From NCBI GenBank assembly GCA_963717375.1, contig OY970329.1, positions 2,418,001 to 2,482,000 of the forward strand: 64,000 nucleotides of DNA, written 5' to 3'. Positions 34,541 through 42,992 of this stretch are shown here, in pieces. The notes under the pieces were generated by a model. The model had not been told where the DNA came from, ran no database searches, and was given only the letters and a program-made list of their open reading frames with translations. Each line of letters opens with the position of its first letter. The stretch's first letter is position 1. The stretch is from VRUE01 sp963717375. Lineage in GTDB: Bacteria; Actinomycetota; Thermoleophilia; Solirubrobacterales; 70-9. The translations under genes were made by a program, and so were the position numbers.

Positions 34541-35941
34541 GTGCGAAGCGAAAAACCTCCAATCCAAAGCGATTCGGCGGTCGAGTCAGTGCTTGCCAAG
34601 CTCGATCCCGAGGACCGTCAAGTCATCGACGACGCGCTCGCGCAGGCGGCGAAGACCGAGGCCCAGCTCCGCTACATCGCCGATCACGACGCGCTCACGG
34701 GGCTGCTGGATCGCCGTCGCTTCCGCTCTGAGCTGGACCAGTACGTCTCCTTCAGCGCCCGTTACGGCGGCCAGGGCGCGGTGATGATCATCGACATCGA
34801 TGGCCTCAAGGCTGTCAACGACTCGCACGGCCATCACGCCGGCGACCAGCTGATTCGCCGCGTCGCCGGAATCATGCGCGAACGGGTGCGGACCACGGAC
34901 ATCGTCGCTCGCCTCTCCGGCGACGAGTTCGCGGTCTTGATGCCGCAGACCGACACCACCGGCGCCCTGCACCTCGGCGAGGACCTGCGCGCCCAGGTCG
35001 CCGAGAGCGTTGCGCCCGACCCCGACGTGGCGACCACGATCAGCGTCGGGATCACGATGTTCGGTGGCGAGCGCGGGATCGGCGCCGAGGCGGTTCTGCT
35101 CGCGGCCGACCAGGCGATGTACCGGGCCAAGGAGGACGGGCGCAACCAGATCGCCCTCTTCCAGGATCCAGGCGAGCCCAAGCGCGACCACCAGCGCCGG
35201 CAGACGACGACGGCGCGGATTCGTGACGCCCTCACCAACGACCGCCTCAGCCTCCACACGCAGCCAATTCGCAGCCTCGCCTCGGGCGGCATCGAGCGCT
35301 ACGAGCTGCTGCTGAGGATGACCGGCGACAACGGCGAACTGCTGCCGGCCGCCTCTTTCATCGAGACGGCGGAGCGCTCCGGCATGGTCCAGGAGCTCGA
35401 CCGCTGGGTCGTCGTTCGCGCCCTCGAGCTGCTCGCCTCGCGCGAGCAGGAAGGCAAGCCCGTCTCGCTGCACGTCAACCTCTCCGGCGCCTCGGTCGCC
35501 GACCTCTCGGTGCTCGAATTCATCGAGCGCCGCCTCGATGAAGGCGAGGCCGACCCGGCCCGCTGCACCTTCGAGATCACCGAGACGGCGCGGGTCCACG
35601 ATTACGAAGCGGCGGGGGGCTTTGCCGACCGTCTCACCGAGTTCGGCTGCCAGGTGGCGATCGACGACTACGGCGCCGGCTTCGGGCCCTTCCACTACCT
35701 GAAGCAGATCCCCTTCGACCTGATCAAGATCGACGGCTCGTTCATCAGCGACATGCCCAACAGCGACGCTGACCAGCTGACCGTGCAGGCGATCGTCCAG
35801 ATCGCCCGCGGCCTCGGCAAGACGACGATCGCCGAGTACGTCCAGGACGACATCACCGCGCAGATGCTGCGCGAATACGGCGTCGACATGGCCCAGGGCT
35901 ACCACCTCGGCCGCCCGGTCGATATCGCCGAGGCGCTCTAG
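34541..35941 (+). CDS. GGDEF-EAL protein with altered signature residues
   Basis: A 466-residue cytoplasmic protein. The GGDEF domain (about 42-205) has the loop RLSGDEF (126-130), a variant that can be active. The EAL domain (about 225-466) has ELL in place of EAL (255-257). It keeps Asn313, Glu345, Asp375-Asp376 and Lys396, but the AEGVE motif reads AEYVQ (432-436), so the last glutamate is lost. No membrane or sensor domain precedes them. It may make c-di-GMP while binding rather than cleaving it. GTG 34541 starts it without a clear ribosome site. Confidence 0.88.
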   Translation: MRSEKPPIQSDSAVESVLAKLDPEDRQVIDDALAQAAKTEAQLRYIADHDALTGLLDRRRFRSELDQYVSFSARYGGQGAVMIIDIDGLKAVNDSHGHHAGDQLIRRVAGIMRERVRTTDIVARLSGDEFAVLMPQTDTTGALHLGEDLRAQVAESVAPDPDVATTISVGITMFGGERGIGAEAVLLAADQAMYRAKEDGRNQIALFQDPGEPKRDHQRRQTTTARIRDALTNDRLSLHTQPIRSLASGGIERYELLLRMTGDNGELLPAASFIETAERSGMVQELDRWVVVRALELLASREQEGKPVSLHVNLSGASVADLSVLEFIERRLDEGEADPARCTFEITETARVHDYEAAGGFADRLTEFGCQVAIDDYGAGFGPFHYLKQIPFDLIKIDGSFISDMPNSDADQLTVQAIVQIARGLGKTTIAEYVQDDITAQMLREYGVDMAQGYHLGRPVDIAEAL

Positions 35942-37302
35942 CTCGCGGTGACGTTGCGGGCGAAGGCCTCGAAGGCGTCGAGGTAGCGCTGCAGGTCCTC
36001 GTCTGAGTGGGCGATCGAGAGCGTCCACTCCTCCTCGACCCCGGGAGTCATGAAGATGCCGTGGTTCATGTGGTAGAGCCAGGCCAGGGTCGAGAGCTCG
36101 TCGTTGACGTCTGAGAGGTAGTCGCGGTACTCGTACATCCGCGTCGGCGAGAAGACGACGCAACCCTTGGCGCCGAGCCCCTCGGTGTAGGCGGGGAGGT
36201 CGTAGCCGTCGATGATCTGCTGGCAGCCGTCGAGCAGGCGCCGGTTGGTCGCCTCGAAGCGCTCGTAGACGTCGTCGGTGAGGACTTCGGTCAAGGTCGC
36301 CTGCGCTGCTGCCATCACCAGCGGGTTGCCGTTGAAGGTGCCGTACTGCTTGACCGTGCCGTCGGCGACGATCGCGGCCAGCTCCTCGCTCATCCCGATC
36401 GCGCCGCCGGGGTAGCCGCCGCAGCTGGCCTTGGCCAGCGTGATCATGTCGGGGACGACGCCGAAGCGGGCGGTGGCGCCGCCGGCCGAGATCGTCGCGC
36501 CCGTCTTCACCTCGTCGAAGATCAGCTTGACGCCGTGCTTGGCGGTCAGCTCGCGCACCCGCTGCAGGTAGCCCTCGCGCGGCGGGATGATGTTGATGTT
36601 CATCATCGCCGGCTCCATGATCAGGCCGGCGACCTGGTCGCCGATCTTCTCCAGCACGCTCTCCAGCGCCTCGGCGTCGTTGAAGGGGACGGCGCGGGTC
36701 AGCTCGGTCAGCGCCCGCGGCGTGCCGCCGCCGTAGGGGACGCTGATCGGGTCGTCGCGGGCGCCGAGCGCCTCCAGCGGCGGGTAGACCGAGACCATCA
36801 CCGAGTCGTGGTGGCCGTGGTAGGAGCCCTCGATCTTAAGCAGGGTGTCGCGGCCGGTGGCGCCGCGGGCGAGGTGGACAGCGTCCATCGTCGCCTCGGT
36901 ACCGGAGTTGTTGAAGCGCCACTGGGAAAGGCCGAAGCGCCGGGTCAGCTCTTCGGCGACGACGATCGAGCCGTCGGTCGGGGCGGCGAAGTGGGTGCCT
37001 TCATCGATCCGCGCCTTGACCGCGGCGCCGACGGTGGGATTGGCGTGGCCGATCGCCATCACGCCGAAGCCGTTGTGGAAGTCGGTGTATTCGTTGCCGT
37101 CGACGTCCCAGACGCGGCTGCCCCGGCCGCGCTCGATGTAGATCGGCCAGGGGTCGTTCTCCTGGAAGGAGGAGGGGACGCCGTTGGGCATCACCTTGAC
37201 CGCCCGCTCGTAGGTCTTCGCGGAGGCGCCGGTGTTGTTGCGGAACTGCTCCTGCTGAGCCTCGGTCAGAGCGGCGATCCGCTTGCTGTCGATCTCCTCC
37301 AC
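35938..37302 (-). CDS. Class III PLP aminotransferase (glutamate-1-semialdehyde mutase-like)
   Basis: A 454-residue aminotransferase class III protein. It has the NNSGTEATMDAVHLAR cofactor phosphate site (about 131-146), the YHGHHD stretch, IFDEVKTG (Asp263 to the PLP nitrogen) and Lys291 in LAKASCGGYPGG for the Schiff base. HemL is the nearest well-known family, but LAKASCGGYPGG differs from the HemL GKIIGGG form, so another amine or amino acid substrate is likely. It converges with the GGDEF-EAL gene with a 4-base overlap. Confidence 0.83.
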   Translation of the reverse strand: MEEIDSKRIAALTEAQQEQFRNNTGASAKTYERAVKVMPNGVPSSFQENDPWPIYIERGRGSRVWDVDGNEYTDFHNGFGVMAIGHANPTVGAAVKARIDEGTHFAAPTDGSIVVAEELTRRFGLSQWRFNNSGTEATMDAVHLARGATGRDTLLKIEGSYHGHHDSVMVSVYPPLEALGARDDPISVPYGGGTPRALTELTRAVPFNDAEALESVLEKIGDQVAGLIMEPAMMNINIIPPREGYLQRVRELTAKHGVKLIFDEVKTGATISAGGATARFGVVPDMITLAKASCGGYPGGAIGMSEELAAIVADGTVKQYGTFNGNPLVMAAAQATLTEVLTDDVYERFEATNRRLLDGCQQIIDGYDLPAYTEGLGAKGCVVFSPTRMYEYRDYLSDVNDELSTLAWLYHMNHGIFMTPGVEEEWTLSIAHSDEDLQRYLDAFEAFARNVTAS

Positions 37303-37334
37303 GGTGTCAGCCTAGCCGGGGGGCGCCGCCGGTC

Positions 37335-37850
37335 TCAGCGGCGGCGCTCGCGGAGAGCCTTGATCAGGCGGGTCTTCAGGTTGAGGGCGCCCATCAGCAT
37401 CCGCTCCGGCGCCGAGTTGGCGGGCGGCAGGGCGCCGAGCTGCCGCGCCATTTCCGCTCCGTTCATGTAGGCGTCGTTGCGTTGGATCAGGCCGTCGCGG
37501 ACGGTCAAGACGTCACAGCCCTGAACTTCGATGCGGGCGCCGTTGGGGTCGAGCCCTTCGAATCGCGCCGTGCCATCGAAGACGCCGGTGGCGCGCCAGC
37601 GCACCGCCGCCTTCTCGCCGGCAGACACCACCTCGATGATCTCGAGCTTGAAGTCGGGGAAGGCCTGAAAGAGGTTGCCGAACCAGGCTCGGTAGGAGTG
37701 GGGCACCTCCAACTCGACCAGGCCGTAGATCTCACCCGTCCCCCCAGGCTTGTAGAAGGCCGTCATCGCATCGAGGTCGCGCCTGCCGACGGCCTCGAAG
37801 TAGCCACGGGCGACGCTGGCGGTGTCGGTCGCGTCGCTGTTGATGGCCAT
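37335..37850 (-). CDS. SnoaL-like/NTF2-fold protein
   Basis: A 171-residue protein with the NTF2-like cone fold: the first helix pair (ARGYFEAVGRRDLDAMTAFY), then AFPDFKLEIIEVVSAGEKAAVRWRATG strands in series and a final VRDGLIQRNDAYMN. Such proteins act as ester cyclases, ketosteroid isomerase-like enzymes or binding proteins. A basic C-terminal tail follows (ALNLKTRLIKALRERRR). The GCGCCGCCG/CGGCGGCGC hairpin at 37323-37347 overlaps its stop. It lies 9 bases after the AMP-ligase gene and is probably co-transcribed. Confidence 0.75.
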   Translation of the reverse strand: MAINSDATDTASVARGYFEAVGRRDLDAMTAFYKPGGTGEIYGLVELEVPHSYRAWFGNLFQAFPDFKLEIIEVVSAGEKAAVRWRATGVFDGTARFEGLDPNGARIEVQGCDVLTVRDGLIQRNDAYMNGAEMARQLGALPPANSAPERMLMGALNLKTRLIKALRERRR

Positions 37851-37859
37851 CAGCCCAGG

Positions 37860-39326
37860 TTACCCCTGTCGCAGCTGCGCCCGCTTGATCTTGCCACTGG
37901 TCGTCTTCGGTAGCTCCGTCGCGAACTCGACGATGCGGGGGAACTTGTAGGGGGCGGTTTCGCGCTTGCAGTGCTCCTGCAGTTCGCGGGCCAGCTCCTC
38001 GCTGGGCGGGCGATCGCGGGGGACGACGATCGCCCTCACGACGGCGCCGCGCTCGGGGTCGGGCGCGGCGACCGCCGCCGCTTCGGCGACGTCGGGGTGG
38101 GAGAGCAGGGCGGACTCGACCTCGAAGGGGCCGATCCGGTAGCCGGAGGAGAGGATGATGTCGTCGTCGCGCCCTTCGAAGTAGAGGTAGCCGTCATCGT
38201 CCTCGCGGACCAGGTCTCCCGTCGGCCACCACTCTCCCTCGAAGCGCTCGCCGTCGAGGTAGCGCGAGAAGAAGGTGGGGGAGGAGGCGGCGCGCAGCTG
38301 CAGTTCGCCGCTCGAGCTGTCGTCGGAGCCATCCGGCGGAACCAGGCGAATCTCGAGGCCGGGCAGGGGCTTGCCCATCGAGCCCGCGCGTATCGGCACG
38401 CCGACGTGGTTGCCGCTGATATGGCCGGTCTCGGTCTGGCCGTAGCCGTCCGCTGTCTCGAGCCCGGTCGCCTCGCGGAAGGCGGCGATCGTCTCCGCCT
38501 CCAGCGGCTCGCCGGCCGAGACCATCCGACGCAGGGCGGGGAGGGGGCGCAGGGCGGTGCGCTTGGCGAGCATTCTGTACTCGGTAGGCGCCTGGCAGAG
38601 CACGTTGACCCCAAGCGCCTCGGCAAAATCGAGCCGCTCAGCCGGATCGAAGCGCCCATCGTGGATCACCGCCGCAGCACCGGTCAGCCAGGGGGCAAGG
38701 AAGACGTTGCGAGCCGACTTCGACCAGCCAGTAGCGGTCGTGCACCAGGCCAGCTCATCCTTTCGCGAGCCGAACCAATGCTCCGCCTGCCCCTGCTGGC
38801 CGAGCAAGTAGCGATATGCGTGCACAACCCCACGCGGCTCACCCGTGGTGCCCGAGGTAAAGACGATCAGAGCCGGATCCTCAGCCTCCATCGCCTCGAT
38901 CGCGGCCGGGGTCTCCTGCGGCCGATCCTCATCGAGCGCCGCAGCGACCTCGTCCATAGTCATCGTCGCCACACCATCGGGCAGTTCGGCAAGCAGCCCG
39001 TCTTCGCCAACACAGAGCTTGGGATCAGCAGCGGCCACCCGCAGCGCGAGATCCTGTCGCCGCAACATCGTGCTGCACGGCAAGGCCACAGCCCCCATCC
39101 GCCAACAAGCAAGCAAAGAGAGCACCCACTCGATGCGATTGCCCACCAGCGTCATCACAACGTCGCCCCGCCGCACCCCCCGAGCCGCAAAAGCCCCCGA
39201 GAGCCCGGCCGACTGAGCAATCAATTCGCCGAAGTACCAGTCCCGCCTGTTCCCTTCCGAATCGATCGCAACGATCCCAAGCCGCGAAGCCGGCGACCGT
39301 TCCATCACATCCTCGACGAAGTTCAC
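37860..39326 (-). CDS. Acyl-CoA synthetase (AMP-forming, medium-chain type)
   Basis: A 488-residue adenylate-forming enzyme that activates a carboxylic acid to its CoA ester. It shows the A3 loop VFTSGTTGEPRGV (about 153-165), A5 DGYGQTETG, A7 TGDLVREDDDGYLYFEGRDDD and the A10 lysine in KTTSGKIKRAQ. The length and sequence resemble acetyl-CoA synthetase-like medium-chain ligases. Neighbouring beta-oxidation genes suggest a fatty or branched acid as substrate. Between it and the acyl-CoA dehydrogenase lies the long inverted repeat at 39374. Confidence 0.88.
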   Translation of the reverse strand: MNFVEDVMERSPASRLGIVAIDSEGNRRDWYFGELIAQSAGLSGAFAARGVRRGDVVMTLVGNRIEWVLSLLACWRMGAVALPCSTMLRRQDLALRVAAADPKLCVGEDGLLAELPDGVATMTMDEVAAALDEDRPQETPAAIEAMEAEDPALIVFTSGTTGEPRGVVHAYRYLLGQQGQAEHWFGSRKDELAWCTTATGWSKSARNVFLAPWLTGAAAVIHDGRFDPAERLDFAEALGVNVLCQAPTEYRMLAKRTALRPLPALRRMVSAGEPLEAETIAAFREATGLETADGYGQTETGHISGNHVGVPIRAGSMGKPLPGLEIRLVPPDGSDDSSSGELQLRAASSPTFFSRYLDGERFEGEWWPTGDLVREDDDGYLYFEGRDDDIILSSGYRIGPFEVESALLSHPDVAEAAAVAAPDPERGAVVRAIVVPRDRPPSEELARELQEHCKRETAPYKFPRIVEFATELPKTTSGKIKRAQLRQG

Positions 39327-39373
39327 GGCGAGGAGTCTGCCCTACGAAGCTACGCCGTGAAGCTGGGATGGGA

Positions 39374-39477
39374 GGGAGGTCCGGTGCCCCTCCCCCGGAG
39401 GCTCAGCGCAAACGCTTGAGCCCAAGCCGCGGCCCCAGCTGCGCGACGGTCTCCGGGGGAGGGGCACCGGACCTCCC
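39374..39477. repeat. Long perfect inverted repeat, family member B
   Basis: Arms of 27 bases (39374-39400 and 39451-39477) are perfect complements around a 50-base spacer. The left arm includes CCGGTGCCCCTCCC. It lies between two minus-strand genes, 5 bases after an acyl-CoA dehydrogenase stop. It may end the beta-oxidation transcript. The arm sequence is shared with the elements at 27634 and 52487. Confidence 0.85.
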
Positions 39478-39481
39478 AGCG

Positions 39482-40687
39482 CTACCGCAGTTCGCTAGAG
39501 CTCTTCCCCAGCAACTGCCGAGCCACAATCAACAACTGAATCTGCTGAGTCCCCTCGAAGAGGTCGAGGATCTTGGCGTCCCGAGCCCACTTCTCGAGCA
39601 GCTCGTTCTCGCCGTAGCCGACGCTGCCGCAGAGCTCGACGCAGCCGAGGGCGACATCGACGCAGGTGCGCCCCGCCTTGGCCTTGGCCATTGAGGCTTG
39701 CAAGGAGTTGGGCTTGTTGTTGTCGGCCATCCAGGCGGCCTGCAGGGTCAGCAGCCAGGCGGCCTCGTAATCCGCCTCCATCTCGAGGAAGCGCGCCGCG
39801 GCGGCGTGCTGGGAGAGGGCGGGAGTGTCGTAGTCGACCTCGACCCCGGCCACCTTCAGCTGCTTGCGGGTCTCTTCGAGGGACGCGCGGGCGACACCGA
39901 CCGCCATCGCCGCGACCAGCGGGCGCGTGTTGTCGAACGTTTCCATCACCCCGGCGAAGCCCTTCTCCTTCACGTCCGGGTCGCCGAGCAGCGCTTCTTT
40001 TGGCACCCGGCAGTCCTGCAGGGTGAAGTTGGCGGTGTCGGAGGCGCGGATGCCGAGCTTGTGCTCGAGCCGGTCCAGCTTCAGGCCGGGGTTGTCGCGC
40101 TCGACGATGAACGACTTGATCGCCGCCCGCCCTTTCGAGCGATCGAGCGAGGCCCAGACCACGATCAGGTCGGCGCGGTCGCCCGAGGTGACGAAGATCT
40201 TCTCGCCGTTGAGCACGTATTCATCGCCGTCGAGCTCCGCCGTGGTGCGGATCGCCGCCGAGTCCGAGCCGGCTTCCGGCTCGGTGATCGCCATCGCCGC
40301 CCACTTGCCGCCGTACTGCTTCAGCTGCTCCTCGGTCGCCACCGAGGCGATCGCCGAGTTGCCGAGGCCCTGCCGCGGCATCGAGAGCAGCAGGCCGACG
40401 TCGCCCCAGCAGAGCTCGATGATGCCGAGCACGGTCGAGAGGTTGGAGCCGTTGCGGTTCTCGCCGTCGTCGCTCTTCTCGCGGCGCACACCGGCGGCAC
40501 CGGCGCCGCCGATGTCGGAGCCCTCGTTCATGCCGTCGATCAGCGACGCCAGCATGTCGAGCTCTTTCGGGTAGGAGTGCTCGGCCTCGTCGTACTTGCG
40601 CGAGATCGGCCGGAAGACCTCGGTTGCGACCTGGTTGGCCTGCGTGGCCAGTGGCTTGAACTTCTTGGGTATCTCGAGATTGATCAT
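39482..40687 (-). CDS. fadE: Acyl-CoA dehydrogenase
   Basis: A 401-residue FAD-dependent acyl-CoA dehydrogenase of normal length. FAD-site segments are MAITEPEAGSDSAAI and IFVTSGDRADLIVV. The C-terminal segment DLFEGTQQIQLLIVARQLL places the catalytic base (Glu of FEGT) as in medium-chain enzymes. It introduces the alpha,beta double bond into acyl-CoA. It is followed by the inverted repeat at 39374. With the preceding dehydrogenase gene it may form a heteromer. Confidence 0.92.
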   Translation of the reverse strand: MINLEIPKKFKPLATQANQVATEVFRPISRKYDEAEHSYPKELDMLASLIDGMNEGSDIGGAGAAGVRREKSDDGENRNGSNLSTVLGIIELCWGDVGLLLSMPRQGLGNSAIASVATEEQLKQYGGKWAAMAITEPEAGSDSAAIRTTAELDGDEYVLNGEKIFVTSGDRADLIVVWASLDRSKGRAAIKSFIVERDNPGLKLDRLEHKLGIRASDTANFTLQDCRVPKEALLGDPDVKEKGFAGVMETFDNTRPLVAAMAVGVARASLEETRKQLKVAGVEVDYDTPALSQHAAAARFLEMEADYEAAWLLTLQAAWMADNNKPNSLQASMAKAKAGRTCVDVALGCVELCGSVGYGENELLEKWARDAKILDLFEGTQQIQLLIVARQLLGKSSSELR

Positions 40688-40719
40688 CGTTGCCTTTCGC
40701 TTCGAGTCTCGGCGGTCGC

Positions 40720-42072
40720 CTAGACGAGCAGGGCGCCCTCCATCACGCCCGCGGCTCGCAGGTCTCGGTACCAGCGCTCGACCGGGTGCTCCTTGACGAA
40801 GCCGTGGCCACCGAGCAGCTGCACTCCTTCGGATCCGATCTGCATTCCCTTGACGGCGCAGAGCCGGCGGGCGATCGCCGCCTCACGGGCGAACTTCTCG
40901 CCGCGGTCGGCGCGGCTGGCCGCCCGGTAGGTGGCGAGGCGCATCCCTTCGCTCTCGATGCCGATGTCGGAGACGCCGAAGGCGACTCCCTGGCGGTTGG
41001 AGATCGGTTCGCCGAAGGCCTTGCGGTCGTTGACATAGGGAATGACGTAGTCGAGGACGGCCTGGGCGGTCCCAGTCGCGAGCCCGCACCAGGCGACTCG
41101 CGAGCGGTTGATGCAATCGACGTAGTCCTCGGCCTTCGCCGTGTCCTCGCCGAGCAGGGCGCTGGCCGGCAGCTTGACGTTCTCGATCAGCAGGCGACCG
41201 GTGGCGGCGGGCCGCAGGCCCATCGCCGGCTCCGCTTCGACCGAGAGGCCTTTGGCGCCGGACTCGACCACGAACAAGGCCGGCCCGATGCCCTCGGCCT
41301 CGGCGGCGATCACGAAGAGCTCGCAATCCTTGGCCCTGGCAAGCAGCGACTTGGCGCCTTTGAGGACCCACTCGCCGCCCTTCTTCTTGGCGGTGGTCTC
41401 CAGCTTCAGCGGGTCGAAGAGCGGACGTGGCTCGAGGATGGCCAGGGCGGCGGCGGGGACGTCCTCGCCGGTGAAGGCCGGCAGGTAGGTGGCCTCCTGC
41501 TCGGCGCTGCCCCAGTGGCCGATCGCGGTGGCGACGGCGCCGGGGGCGAGCGCCGCGTAGGCGATGCCCATATCGCCGTTGGCGAGGGCCTCGCCGATCA
41601 GCACGCTGGTCACCGCGGCCTGCTCGTGCATGACGCCGCCGAGCTCCTCGGGGACGCCGAGCATGTTGACCCCGAGCTCGGCGGCTTCGTTCAGCAGCTC
41701 GGCCGGTGTCTCGCAGGCGTCGTCGGCGTCGTGGGCGGCGGGGCGGATCTTCGCCGCGGCGAAATCGCGGCCCGCCTCCTGGAACATCTGCTGCTCGTCG
41801 TCGGGGCCGAGGTCGAACAGGCCTTTGGATTTGCCCTTTTTCTGCCGCGCGGGTTTGCCCAGCTGCTGGGCGGCCTTGAAGGTGCGACCGGCGGCGGTTG
41901 CCGAACGGAAGCCGTTCTTGGTGCCCTGGAAGAGGGCGCGCTCGACCTGCTTGCGAAGGCGGATTCGGTCGAGCAGGTCAGAGCCGGCGAGACGATTGAG
42001 CTGGCGCAGGCCAAAACCCATGCCGCGCTCGGCGACGCTCGCGTTCCGCTCGGTGTCGGTGCTGGTGGTCAC
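40720..42072 (-). CDS. fadE: Acyl-CoA dehydrogenase with N-terminal extension
   Basis: A 450-residue acyl-CoA dehydrogenase. The first ~95 residues are an unusual basic extension (LRKQVERALFQGTKNGF and ARQKKGKSKG). The family fold follows from FQEAGRDFAAAKIRP. FAD and substrate motifs are divergent (ALAILEPRPLFDPLKLET), and the protein ends soon after the catalytic region (YRDLRAAGVMEGALLV), without the usual last helix. The Glu of MEGA could be the base. The GTG start at 42072 overlaps the MaoC stop. It may be a partner subunit of the 39482 enzyme. Confidence 0.87.
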   Translation of the reverse strand: MTTSTDTERNASVAERGMGFGLRQLNRLAGSDLLDRIRLRKQVERALFQGTKNGFRSATAAGRTFKAAQQLGKPARQKKGKSKGLFDLGPDDEQQMFQEAGRDFAAAKIRPAAHDADDACETPAELLNEAAELGVNMLGVPEELGGVMHEQAAVTSVLIGEALANGDMGIAYAALAPGAVATAIGHWGSAEQEATYLPAFTGEDVPAAALAILEPRPLFDPLKLETTAKKKGGEWVLKGAKSLLARAKDCELFVIAAEAEGIGPALFVVESGAKGLSVEAEPAMGLRPAATGRLLIENVKLPASALLGEDTAKAEDYVDCINRSRVAWCGLATGTAQAVLDYVIPYVNDRKAFGEPISNRQGVAFGVSDIGIESEGMRLATYRAASRADRGEKFAREAAIARRLCAVKGMQIGSEGVQLLGGHGFVKEHPVERWYRDLRAAGVMEGALLV

Positions 42073-42992
42073 TTGGACTTCCTCCCGGTATTGGCGTTGG
42101 GCTTGGACTCGAGCGGCCGGATACGGCCATCGAGATGAGGGGTCTGTCGTTTGGCGTTGCGCACGGCGAAGGCGATCTCCTCGCCCTCGATGGCGCTGGC
42201 GAACTCGACGCGCCCCGGCAGCAGAATCGGCTTGCGGAAGCGAACGTCGACGGCGAAGGCGTCGGGCAGGCGGCTGTCGAGCGCGGCAAGGCAGCGGGCC
42301 TTGGTCCACATGCCGTGGGCGATCGCGCCGGGGAAGCCGAGCGGCTTCGCGGTCAGCGAGTGCATGTGGATCGGGTTGCGGTCGCCGGAGACGGCGGCGT
42401 AGTTGCGGCCGAGGTCGCCGCCGAGCTTCCACTCGGCGCTCGCTGCCGTATCGGCCGGCAGCGAGTCAAAGGACTTCCCTCCGCCGGCACTGTCGTCGCT
42501 CTTGCCGCGGCGCAGCATCGTGCTGGTGCTCTCCCAGGCCACCTCTCCGTCGACGCTCACCTTGGTCAGCAGCGAGAAGGTGCGGCCCTTGGAGTGCGGC
42601 TGCAGCTCGGTCGGCCGCACGTTGATCGCCAGCTCCTCGCCGACGCCGATGCGGCGGTGCTGCTCGATCGTGTTCTCGACATGGACGAGGCCGACGGCGC
42701 CGAAGGGGAAGCCGCCATCCGCCATCACCGCCATGTGCAGTGGGAAGGCGAGCACGTGCGGATAGGTGGGAGGGAGGTGGTCACGCAGGGCGAAGCCGCA
42801 GACCTTGGCGTAGGCGGCGACGTCCTCGGGCTTGGCCCGCACCCCGGCGAGGTCGAGCTCGAGGTCGGGGATCTCGCCGCCGCCCCCGGGCACGAAGGGC
42901 AGCAGCGAGGCGCCCGGGATCATCGGCGCCGCGGCACGGGCGTAGAGTGGCAGGATGCTGGGCGAGCTTTCGAGCGTGCGCGCCGTCATCAC
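42069..42992 (-). CDS. MaoC-like 3-hydroxyacyl-thioester dehydratase (HtdX-like)
   Basis: A 307-residue double-hotdog protein. The C-terminal half has the hydratase-2 motif YAAVSGDRNPIHMH (Asp and His catalytic pair) followed by GFPGAIAHGMW. The N-terminal half is a degenerate hotdog. These enzymes add or remove water across the C2-C3 bond of acyl-thioesters. Overlaps on both sides (GTGA downstream, ATGA upstream) tie it to fabG4 and fadE. In mycobacteria, HtdX is encoded next to FabG4. Confidence 0.9.
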   Translation of the reverse strand: MMTARTLESSPSILPLYARAAAPMIPGASLLPFVPGGGGEIPDLELDLAGVRAKPEDVAAYAKVCGFALRDHLPPTYPHVLAFPLHMAVMADGGFPFGAVGLVHVENTIEQHRRIGVGEELAINVRPTELQPHSKGRTFSLLTKVSVDGEVAWESTSTMLRRGKSDDSAGGGKSFDSLPADTAASAEWKLGGDLGRNYAAVSGDRNPIHMHSLTAKPLGFPGAIAHGMWTKARCLAALDSRLPDAFAVDVRFRKPILLPGRVEFASAIEGEEIAFAVRNAKRQTPHLDGRIRPLESKPNANTGRKSK

